A DNA stretch of 64,000 bases, taken from positions 124,001 to 188,000 of the forward strand of contig JAUIFE010000001.1 of the NCBI GenBank assembly GCA_030429565.1, given 5' to 3'. Below, piece after piece: positions 55,875-64,000 of the stretch. The notes under the pieces are model-generated. The model searched no databases. It worked only from the letters and a program-made list of their open reading frames with translations, and was not told the origin of the DNA. Positions within the stretch are counted from its first letter, which is position 1; the number at the start of each line of letters is the position of its first letter. The position numbers and the translations under genes were made by a program. The DNA is from Holophagae bacterium. GTDB taxonomy: Bacteria; Acidobacteriota; Holophagae; Acanthopleuribacterales; Acanthopleuribacteraceae.

Positions 55875-58800
55875 ATGCACAGCCCTATGAAACCCAATCG
55901 TTTACCCAAATTCAAATCCATGCCACGCCTGGTCGTGTGGCTTTTGCTGTGTATCGGCTTGCCGCTGTGGGCCGCGTCGCCCTCCGTTGTTTTCCAATTT
56001 CCCAACACCGACTATCCCTGGGCGCTCGGCATCCCTATCCCCTTCTCCGTCGCCGGTCCCGAAGAGGAGCTCACCTACACCTGGACCCTGTCCAACGGCG
56101 AAACCCTCTCCGGCCCCAGCCCCAGCTACACCCCGACCGAGCACGGCCCACTGCAGGTCACACTGACCGCTACCAATAGCGCGGGCGAAACCAGCCAACC
56201 CGACACGCGTTTCATTTATGTTTACGCCACCGAACGTTTCATCAATGCGCCTGTGATTGAAGGCATTAACCTGTCCGCCAACGCCGTTATCGACGGCCAA
56301 ACGATCTTTGCCGAGGCATCATTTTCGGACCCCGACTCGGAACCGCCCTACCAGTTTCGTTGGTTTTGGACGGAAAACGGCGTTACCAAACGCTCGGACC
56401 AAGAGGTACTCGAGCTCACACCCAACCTCAACTCGGCGACCACCGAAACCATCAACCTGAGCCTGGTCATTCTCGACGAATCCGATAACCCCTCGATTGC
56501 GCCGTCGTTTTCGGCGTTTCAAGTCCTGCCGGCGGGTTCCAACCTGCCGCCGCAAGCCACCATTCTCGAGCCGGCTTCGTCCATTATCAAGGTGGTGCAA
56601 GGCAATGAAGTCACGTTCCGCGCCGAAGCCCAAGACCCGGAGAACGATTTACCGATCACCTTAACCTGGCTACTCCCAGATGGTTCCATGAGCACTGACA
56701 ATCCGACTGTCTACCAGTTCGACACCCTCGGTTTCTTTGCCGTGCGCTTGGTCGCGACCGATTCACGCGGGAACCAGGACCCTGCGCGCAATGTCATTTC
56801 CATTGAAGTCGTCGCCGAGGATGATAACGACGCGCTCACCAGCGGCACCATTTTCCAGCCACTGCAAGCCACGCGGTTGGCCACCGGTGAAAGCATCATC
56901 CTCAGCGGGGTGCCCTCCGGTGTCGACCCCAACCGCGCCGGCCGCTGGCGCATCAGCAACGCCGTGAGTGGCCAAGTCATCGGCGAACTGGAAGGCAACC
57001 GACCCGGCCGCTTTCGCTTTGATCAAGCAGGCTTTTACGAGGTCTTTTATTACTTCGACGAGTTCGGCCGCGAGTCACCCAAAAACAACGGTAACATCCG
57101 CTGGGTTTCGGTTCATGACCGCGATACCAACCGTGCGCCACGCCTAACCCACGCCGGCGATTTCCTGGTTTTGGCCAAAAACGGCGAACCGGTTGCCCTC
57201 GAAGTCGAAGTCGAAGACGAATCACCCAACGACCTCACCTTCTATTGGATCGTCGACAGCATCCTACAACCAAACAGCAACAACACCCGCTTCGATGCCA
57301 CTTTTAACCTGGCTGCCACCGACTTTGACCGCGGCATTAGTGTACGCAAGGTCGAGGTCATCGGCATTGACGCGTCGGGCAAACCCGCCGACCAGCCCAC
57401 CGTTTTTTCCATTTACGTGTACCCCGACCGCACACCACCGCTGCTTAACGTCAACCAACTCGGAACCGGCAACACCGTCTACGTGCCGGTCGGCGGAAGC
57501 TATGATCTCATACCGCAAATCGAGAATCCCGCTGAATGGCCGCTGTCCTACAGTTGGCGTGCTTATTACACCGACGCCCTGACCGATTCGATTATGGAAA
57601 GTAGCCAGGAGGTGCCGCCCGCGCCAACCTTCAACCGACCCGGACTCGCCATCATTGAGTTCAACGCGGAATCCACCGACGGTCAGCAACGCGCCGCCTA
57701 CGGCTTCATTGTGTGGGTGCAGGTTTACGACCCCAGCGCCCCGCCGGTCACCACCATCACCAAACCACTTTCCGACCAACTCACGATTGAGGCCGGCCAC
57801 GCCTTGACCTTTGAAGGATTTGTCACCGACCCCAACTTCCTTTCCGGCAACCGCGTCACCAGTTTCAATCGCATCCGTAACCAAATGCGCTGGATCGTCA
57901 CTCGTGACGGTCAGCCCCATGGCGAATACAGCCAAAACGAACCACGAGTCCTTACTTTTGCGGAAGAAGGCCGCTACCAAGTCAGCCTGCAGACCACCAA
58001 CAGCATCGGCCTCAGTGCCGCCCAACCGGATCAAATCCAAATCGATGTGGTCGCCGAACGTGGCGACGACGGCTTTGAACCCAACAACACGCGCGACCAA
58101 GCCGCCGATATCGATTTAGGCCATTACGGCGCCGTCAGTTTGGGGCCCGAGGACAGCGAAGACTGGTACCGCTTCAACCTGCCAACCGAACGCGCCAGTT
58201 TGGAGCTTGAGTTTGACCTGCGCACCAGCCCGGATCCACTGAAGGTCGAAGTCTACCAAGGCGAAACACTGGTCCATCAGGACAGCTTAAGCGCCGGCCA
58301 AAAACACCCCTTCAGCTTTCACGGCGGCCAAGCCGGCGACTACCTGCTGTATCTTGCTCTAGACCAAACGACCGCCGCCAAACGCATGCTTTCCTTTGGT
58401 TTAACCATCACCGTCAGCCAACCGCGGCTGACCTTCCCCTACCCCAAAACCGACGAAGTCGACCAAACCACGCTTTCGTTGGTCAACGCCGCCGGCGGCG
58501 CCGCCCAGGTCACCCTCATCGCACGCAGCCACGCCGGTCAAACGCTTTCGGAACAGGTCTATGAAATCGCCGCACGCGGCGTTTTGGAAAACACCGTCGA
58601 CAGTTTGTTTCCCGACACCCAAACCCTCGATATCGGCTGGGTTCAAGTGCTTTCCGACCAAAAAATTGAAGGCCTCGCCAGCACCGTCGCCCGCGATAAC
58701 GAAACCGCCGTCGCCGAAGCAGGCATCGTCGGCACCCTCGAACGCCTGGTGCTGCCGCACATCGCCCAGGATACCGGCCAGTGGTTTACCCAAGCCGCCG

Positions 58801-59735
58801 TCGTCAACAGTTCCGGTGAAACGCTGGATACGTTGTTCCGTGCCAAAGCCGGTGATTTCAGCGTTGGCGGCATTGCCGGCACCCACCAAAGCCGGCTGTT
58901 GGATTTTGAGACCTTCTTCGGTGGTTCCTTGCCGAGCACTGGCTCGGAGTGGGGCCGTTTCGAGGAAAGCACGCAGAACCCCGGTTTGAGCGGCATCGAG
59001 CTGTTTGGGACCAAAACCGGCAGCCCGCGTATTTGCGCGCTTAACCTCAGCAGCGACCGCGCCAAAAACCCCAACTTCGTGTTTCAAGGCAAAGACATTT
59101 ATTTCCCGCACGTCGCCGAAGACACGCAAACCTTTTGGACCGGGATTGCCTTTGTCAACGACGGCGACACCGCCACCCAAGTCCTGTTAACCGCCTACAA
59201 TCGCGCCGGCGACATCCTTTCCCAGCAAGCCATGACGATGGAACCCAAAGGCAAACAGGTCGGCTTGGCCCCGACGTTTTTCCCCGATTTGGCCGCCGGC
59301 ACCAAAATCAGTTGGATTCGCCTGCAAACCGAAGGCATCGTTCACGGTTACGCTTTATTTGGCGACAATGACGGCGACAACACCCAACTGGCCGGTTTTC
59401 CAGCGGCGACCGGGGGCGCCCGCGAATTGTGTTTCCCCAAAGTCGCTTTTGTGCCGGGCGAAACCTATACCGGTTTGGCCGTCGTTAACCTGTCCGAACA
59501 AAACAGCGCCGCCCTGACCTACGAAGCCTACGCGGCCGACGGCACCTTGCTCGGCCAAGTGGCGCGCAACGTAGGACCACGCCAAAAGGATGTGGCCTTG
59601 GTGGAAAGCTTGTTCGGCGGCACCCTGCCTGCCGGCACAAGCTGGGTGCGCCTGACCTCCAGCGAACCATTGGCCGGTTTCCAATTAATGGGGCGCTTGG
59701 ACGGCAAGTACCTGGCCGCAACACTCGCCCAATAA
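55875..59735 (+). CDS. Large exported PKD-like/PPC surface protein with a fourfold C-terminal repeat
   Basis: The 1286-residue protein has a signal peptide (LVVWLLLCIGLPLWAAS). Several Ig/PKD-like beta domains follow (for example ELTYTWTLSNGETL, ITLTWLLPDGS, WRISNAVSGQVIG). A pre-peptidase C-terminal (PPC) domain starts at EPNNTRDQAADIDLG. The last 435 residues contain four copies of a module of about 105-118 residues starting near 58426, 58744, 59098 and 59425, each with a FPH-a-D-type start and a central TGIAFVN/TGLAVVN strand. GGAGG lies about 10 bases before the ATG at 55875. It is probably a surface or adhesive protein. Confidence 0.8.
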   Translation: MHSPMKPNRLPKFKSMPRLVVWLLLCIGLPLWAASPSVVFQFPNTDYPWALGIPIPFSVAGPEEELTYTWTLSNGETLSGPSPSYTPTEHGPLQVTLTATNSAGETSQPDTRFIYVYATERFINAPVIEGINLSANAVIDGQTIFAEASFSDPDSEPPYQFRWFWTENGVTKRSDQEVLELTPNLNSATTETINLSLVILDESDNPSIAPSFSAFQVLPAGSNLPPQATILEPASSIIKVVQGNEVTFRAEAQDPENDLPITLTWLLPDGSMSTDNPTVYQFDTLGFFAVRLVATDSRGNQDPARNVISIEVVAEDDNDALTSGTIFQPLQATRLATGESIILSGVPSGVDPNRAGRWRISNAVSGQVIGELEGNRPGRFRFDQAGFYEVFYYFDEFGRESPKNNGNIRWVSVHDRDTNRAPRLTHAGDFLVLAKNGEPVALEVEVEDESPNDLTFYWIVDSILQPNSNNTRFDATFNLAATDFDRGISVRKVEVIGIDASGKPADQPTVFSIYVYPDRTPPLLNVNQLGTGNTVYVPVGGSYDLIPQIENPAEWPLSYSWRAYYTDALTDSIMESSQEVPPAPTFNRPGLAIIEFNAESTDGQQRAAYGFIVWVQVYDPSAPPVTTITKPLSDQLTIEAGHALTFEGFVTDPNFLSGNRVTSFNRIRNQMRWIVTRDGQPHGEYSQNEPRVLTFAEEGRYQVSLQTTNSIGLSAAQPDQIQIDVVAERGDDGFEPNNTRDQAADIDLGHYGAVSLGPEDSEDWYRFNLPTERASLELEFDLRTSPDPLKVEVYQGETLVHQDSLSAGQKHPFSFHGGQAGDYLLYLALDQTTAAKRMLSFGLTITVSQPRLTFPYPKTDEVDQTTLSLVNAAGGAAQVTLIARSHAGQTLSEQVYEIAARGVLENTVDSLFPDTQTLDIGWVQVLSDQKIEGLASTVARDNETAVAEAGIVGTLERLVLPHIAQDTGQWFTQAAVVNSSGETLDTLFRAKAGDFSVGGIAGTHQSRLLDFETFFGGSLPSTGSEWGRFEESTQNPGLSGIELFGTKTGSPRICALNLSSDRAKNPNFVFQGKDIYFPHVAEDTQTFWTGIAFVNDGDTATQVLLTAYNRAGDILSQQAMTMEPKGKQVGLAPTFFPDLAAGTKISWIRLQTEGIVHGYALFGDNDGDNTQLAGFPAATGGARELCFPKVAFVPGETYTGLAVVNLSEQNSAALTYEAYAADGTLLGQVARNVGPRQKDVALVESLFGGTLPAGTSWVRLTSSEPLAGFQLMGRLDGKYLAATLAQ

Positions 59736-59893
59736 CGCGACTACGGCCGTCGCCGCAACCAAACCCTGGCTTTTCCGCAACGATTTGCTAGGGTGTTTGA
59801 GGTAAAATAAGCCCTTACGGCGCAACGCCGACCCGCGAATACGCACTTTTATCTGTATAACGCCTGCTCATCACCCAAGCACAAGAGGCCCCT

Positions 59894-60802
59894 ATGTCTT
59901 TCGATTTACAAGTCAAAAACATTCGTTTCGACGGTATTTTCCCAGTCAATATTGATTGGTCACCCTGCGGCAAATACATTGCCATGGGCATGGACAACGG
60001 CGTTGTCCACATGGTGACGCCCGAGGGCGAAACCGTCTGGCGTTTGGTCGAACCTCATGACGACAAGGTTCGTCGTGTTGTTTTTTCTCCCGACGGTAGC
60101 AAACTGGTTTCCACCTCGGTCGACAAGTACTTCTGCATCTGGAACACCGAAGACGGCGAGGAAATCGAAGAACACGAGTTAAACGAACCCGTGCTTTTCC
60201 CAGTCTGGTCGCCTGACGGCACACGTCTCTTGATGGACGGTCCCGATTGTCGCCCGATTGTGCGCAACGCCGAGACCTTCGAAATTGAATACGAAGGCGT
60301 CGAACACTACGAACACAATACCGCTGTCGCCTGGGGTCCCAAGGATGTCATCGCCAGCGGTTCCTTCGATAACTTCGTTCACTTAATCGACTTAAAAGAA
60401 AAAGAGTACCTTTACTCGCTGACCTGCTTTAAAGAAGAGATCGTCAGCTTGTGCCCACTCAAACGCGACGGTTACTTTTTGGTGACCGGTGTCGCCGACG
60501 GCCAACTGACCTTGCACGACATCGACTCCGGCATGGAACTGATGAACACGCAAGCCCATAAAGGTCGCATCAACGACATCAAGTCCAGTAACGACGGCCG
60601 TGCTTTTGCCACCGCCGGCGCCGACAACACGGTGCGCATCTACAGCAGCGACCTGCTCACCGAGTTCTTGAGTTTTCCCTACTTCCAAAACGAAGTATGC
60701 TCGGTCGCCTTCAGCCCCGACGGCAAGTTCCTGGCCACAGCCTCGATTTTCGAAGGCCTCACGATTTGGGACATCGGCGCCTGGTACCCCGACGGTTTTT
60801 AA
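59894..60802 (+). CDS. WD40-repeat protein
   Basis: The 302-residue protein consists of about seven WD40-type blades forming one beta-propeller, with recurring FSPDGSKLVSTSVD, WSPDGTRLL and FSPDGKFLATAS segments and closing WD-type residues (FCIWNTEDG, LTIWDIG). It has no signal peptide and is probably a cytoplasmic binding scaffold. AGAGG precedes the ATG by 5 bases. Binding partner unknown. Confidence 0.9.
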   Translation: MSFDLQVKNIRFDGIFPVNIDWSPCGKYIAMGMDNGVVHMVTPEGETVWRLVEPHDDKVRRVVFSPDGSKLVSTSVDKYFCIWNTEDGEEIEEHELNEPVLFPVWSPDGTRLLMDGPDCRPIVRNAETFEIEYEGVEHYEHNTAVAWGPKDVIASGSFDNFVHLIDLKEKEYLYSLTCFKEEIVSLCPLKRDGYFLVTGVADGQLTLHDIDSGMELMNTQAHKGRINDIKSSNDGRAFATAGADNTVRIYSSDLLTEFLSFPYFQNEVCSVAFSPDGKFLATASIFEGLTIWDIGAWYPDGF

Positions 60803-61669
60803 ATCATGCGGTGAACAATCGGATCAATGCCGGTATGCATTATACCGGCACCGGTCGCATTGCCCGGGCCCGTGTAGGGCTGGTGTCAAATGGACCGGGA
60901 AGGCCAACTTAGTACCAAACCGTTGCGGTAGGCGCATTTTGCTCAAGCCGGCGAGCCGCTCTAAACCGTCAAGACAAGGCCGAAAACACGACGGCGGTAG
61001 CCCAAGGCATCAGCCGATGAGGCGCAGCGCCTCATATTCACCGCTAAGAAACCATTTGCACACCGGTTGTATTGCGGGGTTAAGTACCGCACATACGTGC
61101 TTTACCCCGTCCCATTGAGAAAACCTTTCGTCTGAGCGGAAGCAGGAACAGCCATAAATCGATTTAGTTCACCTGTAGGCGTCCTGAATTGAGTAAAGAA
61201 CGGTGGTCGATTTTCGCGAAACACAGGAACCAAGATTGACGAAAACAGCCGTACACCGGTGCGATGTATGTTCGTAACCTGCTGCAAGCGAAAGTCGTAG
61301 GCATCACGGACTCTTTTCGGGTGAAAGACTCAGCCTCATCCCTTTTTATATCTACCGAAACCAACTGGGTTTAAAAATCAAAATGGTGGCAAGCCGGCCC
61401 TTTTGACTGCGTTTTTGCACCTGATGCCTTGCTCTTATGATTTTCGAACCCACGCAAATTCCACACACAACTCATCTTTCCTTGTAGATTATCTATTTTT
61501 TTTTAAAACTTGGCTCACTCGATTCTTCCATACCCAAGCCGACATTTTCTCAGACGAGGCATCGACCCATCGCCGACCGCCTCGTCTCACAACCTATCGC
61601 CCTAACTCTTGGCGACGGCATAACCATGGATCGCCCTAAATCGAGCGTGGACAAGACAAAGGATCAACC
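60803..61669. other. Intergenic region before the SBBP-repeat gene
   Basis: 867 bp without a convincing gene. A perfect 9-bp hairpin with a 5-nt loop lies at 60828-60850, soon after the WD40 stop, without a T tract. A palindromic ATGAGGCGC-A-GCGCCTCAT occurs at 61017-61035. The right part is AT-rich and should contain the promoter of the next gene. Confidence 0.35.
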
Positions 61670-64000
61670 ATGTTTCGTTTTTTCAGGCTTAAGGCCCTGA
61701 TTCTGGCAGCCTCACTCGGTATTCTCCATGGGCAAACCCCGCAAACCGCCCAACCAACGCTTCAGCGGATCCCACTTCAAATCATCCCCAACCAACCCAG
61801 CCCGCTAACCGGAAAACGCTTGGTCGACGACAACGACGTTACCGCATTTGTGCAAACCAGCATGGGCCGAGTTCTGTTCACGCCCGCCGGCGCATTTACG
61901 GCAGCCGCAGCTTCCGGTGACAACGCCGTATCAAACGACCCCACCCCCACCCGCAACGCACCCGACACGCCAAAAACCGTGGTATTCCAAATCGGCTTTT
62001 CGCAAAACCAAGTCAACAAAAGGCGCTTGAAACCACGCCTTGCTGAACCCGGCCCAGGCAGCACCAGCTTCTTTAACGGCCCGCAAAGCCAATGGCGCAC
62101 CAACGTCGCCGGCTATAAAAAAATTGTGTACGACCAGGTTTGGGACGGCATTTCGGTGGAATACCAGGGGTTTACCGAGCGGCTTGGCATGCGGGTTGTT
62201 GTTGCACCTTACGCCGATCCCGCGATGGTTCGCCTTGAAACGGGAACCGATTTAAAGCTCTCCGGCAACGGAACTTTGGTTGCGGCATCCGCCGGCGCGG
62301 AACTGAAAAGCACCACCCCGGTTGTCTATCAAATCATCGAGGGCCGGCGTCTTGTCCGCAACGCAAGCTACCGCGTTCGCCAAAACACGGCCTTTGGCTT
62401 TGTCGTCGACACCTACGACCCTGCCTATGCGCTGTATATTGAACCCAACTTGACCTGGGGTACCTACCTTGGCGGCGGCGGTGGCAGCGGTTCGGATGAA
62501 GCCGTCGCCGCGGTTGTTGATGCAGCCGGCAATACCTACTTTACCGGTCTGGCCGAGGCAGCGGATTTCCCCACCACGCCAGGTGCTTACAACACCAACT
62601 GGCTGGGTCTCACCGATGTATTTGTCGCAAAATTAAACAGCACCGGCACCGCGTTACTATTCGGCACATTCCTAGGCGGCACTGACGAAGATACCGTGGT
62701 CGCCATCGCACTCGCCGAAAACGGTGACCTGGTCCTCGCCGGCACGACGCATTCACCGGCTTTTCCAACCACAAGCGGCGCTTTCGATGAAACCTTCAAT
62801 GGTGAACAAGACGGCTTTGTCGCCCGCCTCAGCGCAACGGGAAGCGATCTCGTCTATTCGACCTTCCTCGGTGGCGCGGACGACGAGAATATTGAGGACA
62901 TGGTTCTCGACGCCGCGGGTAACCCCTACCTTAGCGGTGACACCACATCGTCAAACTATCCCATTACCACCGGCGCCTATGACGAAACCTATCAGGGTGA
63001 TCGAGATGTGATCGTTACCAAGCTCAACGCCGCCGGCTCGGCTCTCGTTTATTCCACCTTTATCGGTGGTGAATCGCTGGAAGTGGGTAGATCCATCGCC
63101 GTCGACGACGCCGGCCATGCCTACATCGCCGGCACGACGTGGTCGACTGATTTCCCGCTCACCGCGGGCGCCTATGACGAAAGCATCAACGGCCGCTCGG
63201 ACGCGTTCCTTTGCAAGCTAAACCCCGCCGGTTCCGAACTGGTTTTCGCATCATTGGTCGGCGGCAGTTCAAATGAACACCTCAGCAAGGTCATTGTCGA
63301 TAGCGAAGGCAATGCGACCATCTTGGGAGAAACCTTGTCGCCCAACTACCCAACCACCGGCAACGCGTTCAACCAGGCGTACGGCAATTCATATGATCTT
63401 TTTGTCACACAATTTAATGCAACCGGCAGCGCTCTGAACTTCTCGACCCTGCTCGGTGGGGAAGGGTGGGATACATCGAGCGACATGGTAGCTGACAGTG
63501 ATGGGCATTTGGTGATCACCGGTCTCACTTACTCAAGTGATTTCCCAACAACCCCCGGCGCCTTGCACCACGCCTTCGAAAATGACGATCGGATTTTTGT
63601 GACGAAACTGCACCGTGACGGCGACGCCCTGGTTTTTTCAGCGTTATTCGGCGGTTCCGGCTCCGAACGTGTCAGCGGCTTAGCCCTTGATGGGCAAGAC
63701 AACCCCACCATCGTCGGTTACACAACGTCGCGCGATTACCCCACCACCACAGGTGCGCTAAGCGAACACCAAAACGGCAGCACCGATGCAATCGTCACGC
63801 GTCTGAACCAAAACGGATCCGCTTTGATTTTTTCGACCTATATCGGCGGTTCGAACGGCGACTACGGCACCTCGGTGGCCGTCAGCCAAGCCGGCAATGC
63901 CTACGTGCTCGGGCGCACCTACTCGGCATCGTTCCCCACCACCAGTGGCGTTTTTGACCAGGACTTTAACGGCGATAGTGACTGTTTTGTCGCCAAGCTA
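61670..64000 (+). CDS. SBBP beta-propeller repeat protein, exported (3' end outside window)
   Basis: The frame is open from the ATG at 61670 (AAGGA 7 bases upstream) to the window end, 777 codons without a stop. A signal peptide (FRLKALILAASLGILHGQ) precedes an N-terminal domain with IVYDQVWDGISVEYQGF, typical for the domain found before SBBP repeats. From about residue 260 there are at least eight SBBP repeats of about 55 residues, each with a YSTFLGG-like strand, a DAAGN-Y--G segment, a DFPTTPGAY-like motif and DVFVAKLN. Such proteins form surface-exposed beta-propellers. The real length is unknown. Confidence 0.88.
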   Translation, partial: MFRFFRLKALILAASLGILHGQTPQTAQPTLQRIPLQIIPNQPSPLTGKRLVDDNDVTAFVQTSMGRVLFTPAGAFTAAAASGDNAVSNDPTPTRNAPDTPKTVVFQIGFSQNQVNKRRLKPRLAEPGPGSTSFFNGPQSQWRTNVAGYKKIVYDQVWDGISVEYQGFTERLGMRVVVAPYADPAMVRLETGTDLKLSGNGTLVAASAGAELKSTTPVVYQIIEGRRLVRNASYRVRQNTAFGFVVDTYDPAYALYIEPNLTWGTYLGGGGGSGSDEAVAAVVDAAGNTYFTGLAEAADFPTTPGAYNTNWLGLTDVFVAKLNSTGTALLFGTFLGGTDEDTVVAIALAENGDLVLAGTTHSPAFPTTSGAFDETFNGEQDGFVARLSATGSDLVYSTFLGGADDENIEDMVLDAAGNPYLSGDTTSSNYPITTGAYDETYQGDRDVIVTKLNAAGSALVYSTFIGGESLEVGRSIAVDDAGHAYIAGTTWSTDFPLTAGAYDESINGRSDAFLCKLNPAGSELVFASLVGGSSNEHLSKVIVDSEGNATILGETLSPNYPTTGNAFNQAYGNSYDLFVTQFNATGSALNFSTLLGGEGWDTSSDMVADSDGHLVITGLTYSSDFPTTPGALHHAFENDDRIFVTKLHRDGDALVFSALFGGSGSERVSGLALDGQDNPTIVGYTTSRDYPTTTGALSEHQNGSTDAIVTRLNQNGSALIFSTYIGGSNGDYGTSVAVSQAGNAYVLGRTYSASFPTTSGVFDQDFNGDSDCFVAKL

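Overview
This window is a gene-dense chromosomal segment of a Gram-negative bacterium. Evidence for the envelope type is a lytic transglycosylase lipoprotein, an outer-membrane barrel, several lipoproteins and signal peptides, and c-type cytochromes. The moderately high GC and the mix of SBBP-repeat and PKD-like surface proteins, propeller-type hybrid kinases and TPR-CHAT proteins suggest an Acidobacteriota-like organism, perhaps a marine host-associated Holophagae/Acanthopleuribacter-type lineage. That placement is inference: no rRNA or other phylogenetic marker beyond dnaB is present.

Layout. 1-6 kb: end of an unknown gene, a YjbQ protein, dnaB, a small acidic protein coupled to a biotin ligase, and an AT-rich membrane TPR-CHAT gene that looks acquired. 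6-10.5 kb: secreted alpha-amylase, zinc alcohol dehydrogenase and an SPFH lipoprotein. 10.7-14.1 kb: a repeat-rich island around a REP-associated tyrosine transposase, with tandem repeats on the left, inverted-orientation repeats on the right and an IS3 remnant. 14-20.8 kb: an AT-rich orphan gene, a type Ic aspartate aminotransferase, a glycosyltransferase, an orphan ParA and an alpha/beta hydrolase. 20.9-29.2 kb: redox and surface proteins, namely a di-heme peroxidase with a dockerin-like tail, a DM13 protein, a hydrazine-synthase-alpha-like cytochrome and an outer-membrane barrel. 29.5-36.5 kb: a very large double-kinase hybrid sensor, a 2-hydroxyacid dehydrogenase and MltF.

36.5-39.7 kb is the most unusual segment. 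A CesT-like type III secretion chaperone gene is followed by a 703-aa protein of unknown fold with a Ser/Thr/Pro-rich N terminus, as expected of an effector. A Fur-like palindrome lies in the AT-rich leader.

40-50 kb: a secreted Cys-rich protein, a subtilisin-like protease, and a gene cluster of a TPR-CHAT lipoprotein, a single-pass membrane ankyrin protein resembling an anti-sigma factor, and an ECF sigma factor. This could be a protease/anti-sigma/sigma signalling set. 50-55.6 kb: a minus-strand cupin/YkgJ/GGCT cluster, a YeiH transporter, a CPCC protein, arginine deiminase and a LolA-like protein. 55.8-64 kb: a large PKD/PPC surface protein with a fourfold C-terminal repeat, a WD40 protein and the start of an SBBP beta-propeller protein that runs off the window. 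No tRNA, rRNA or CRISPR array was recognised.
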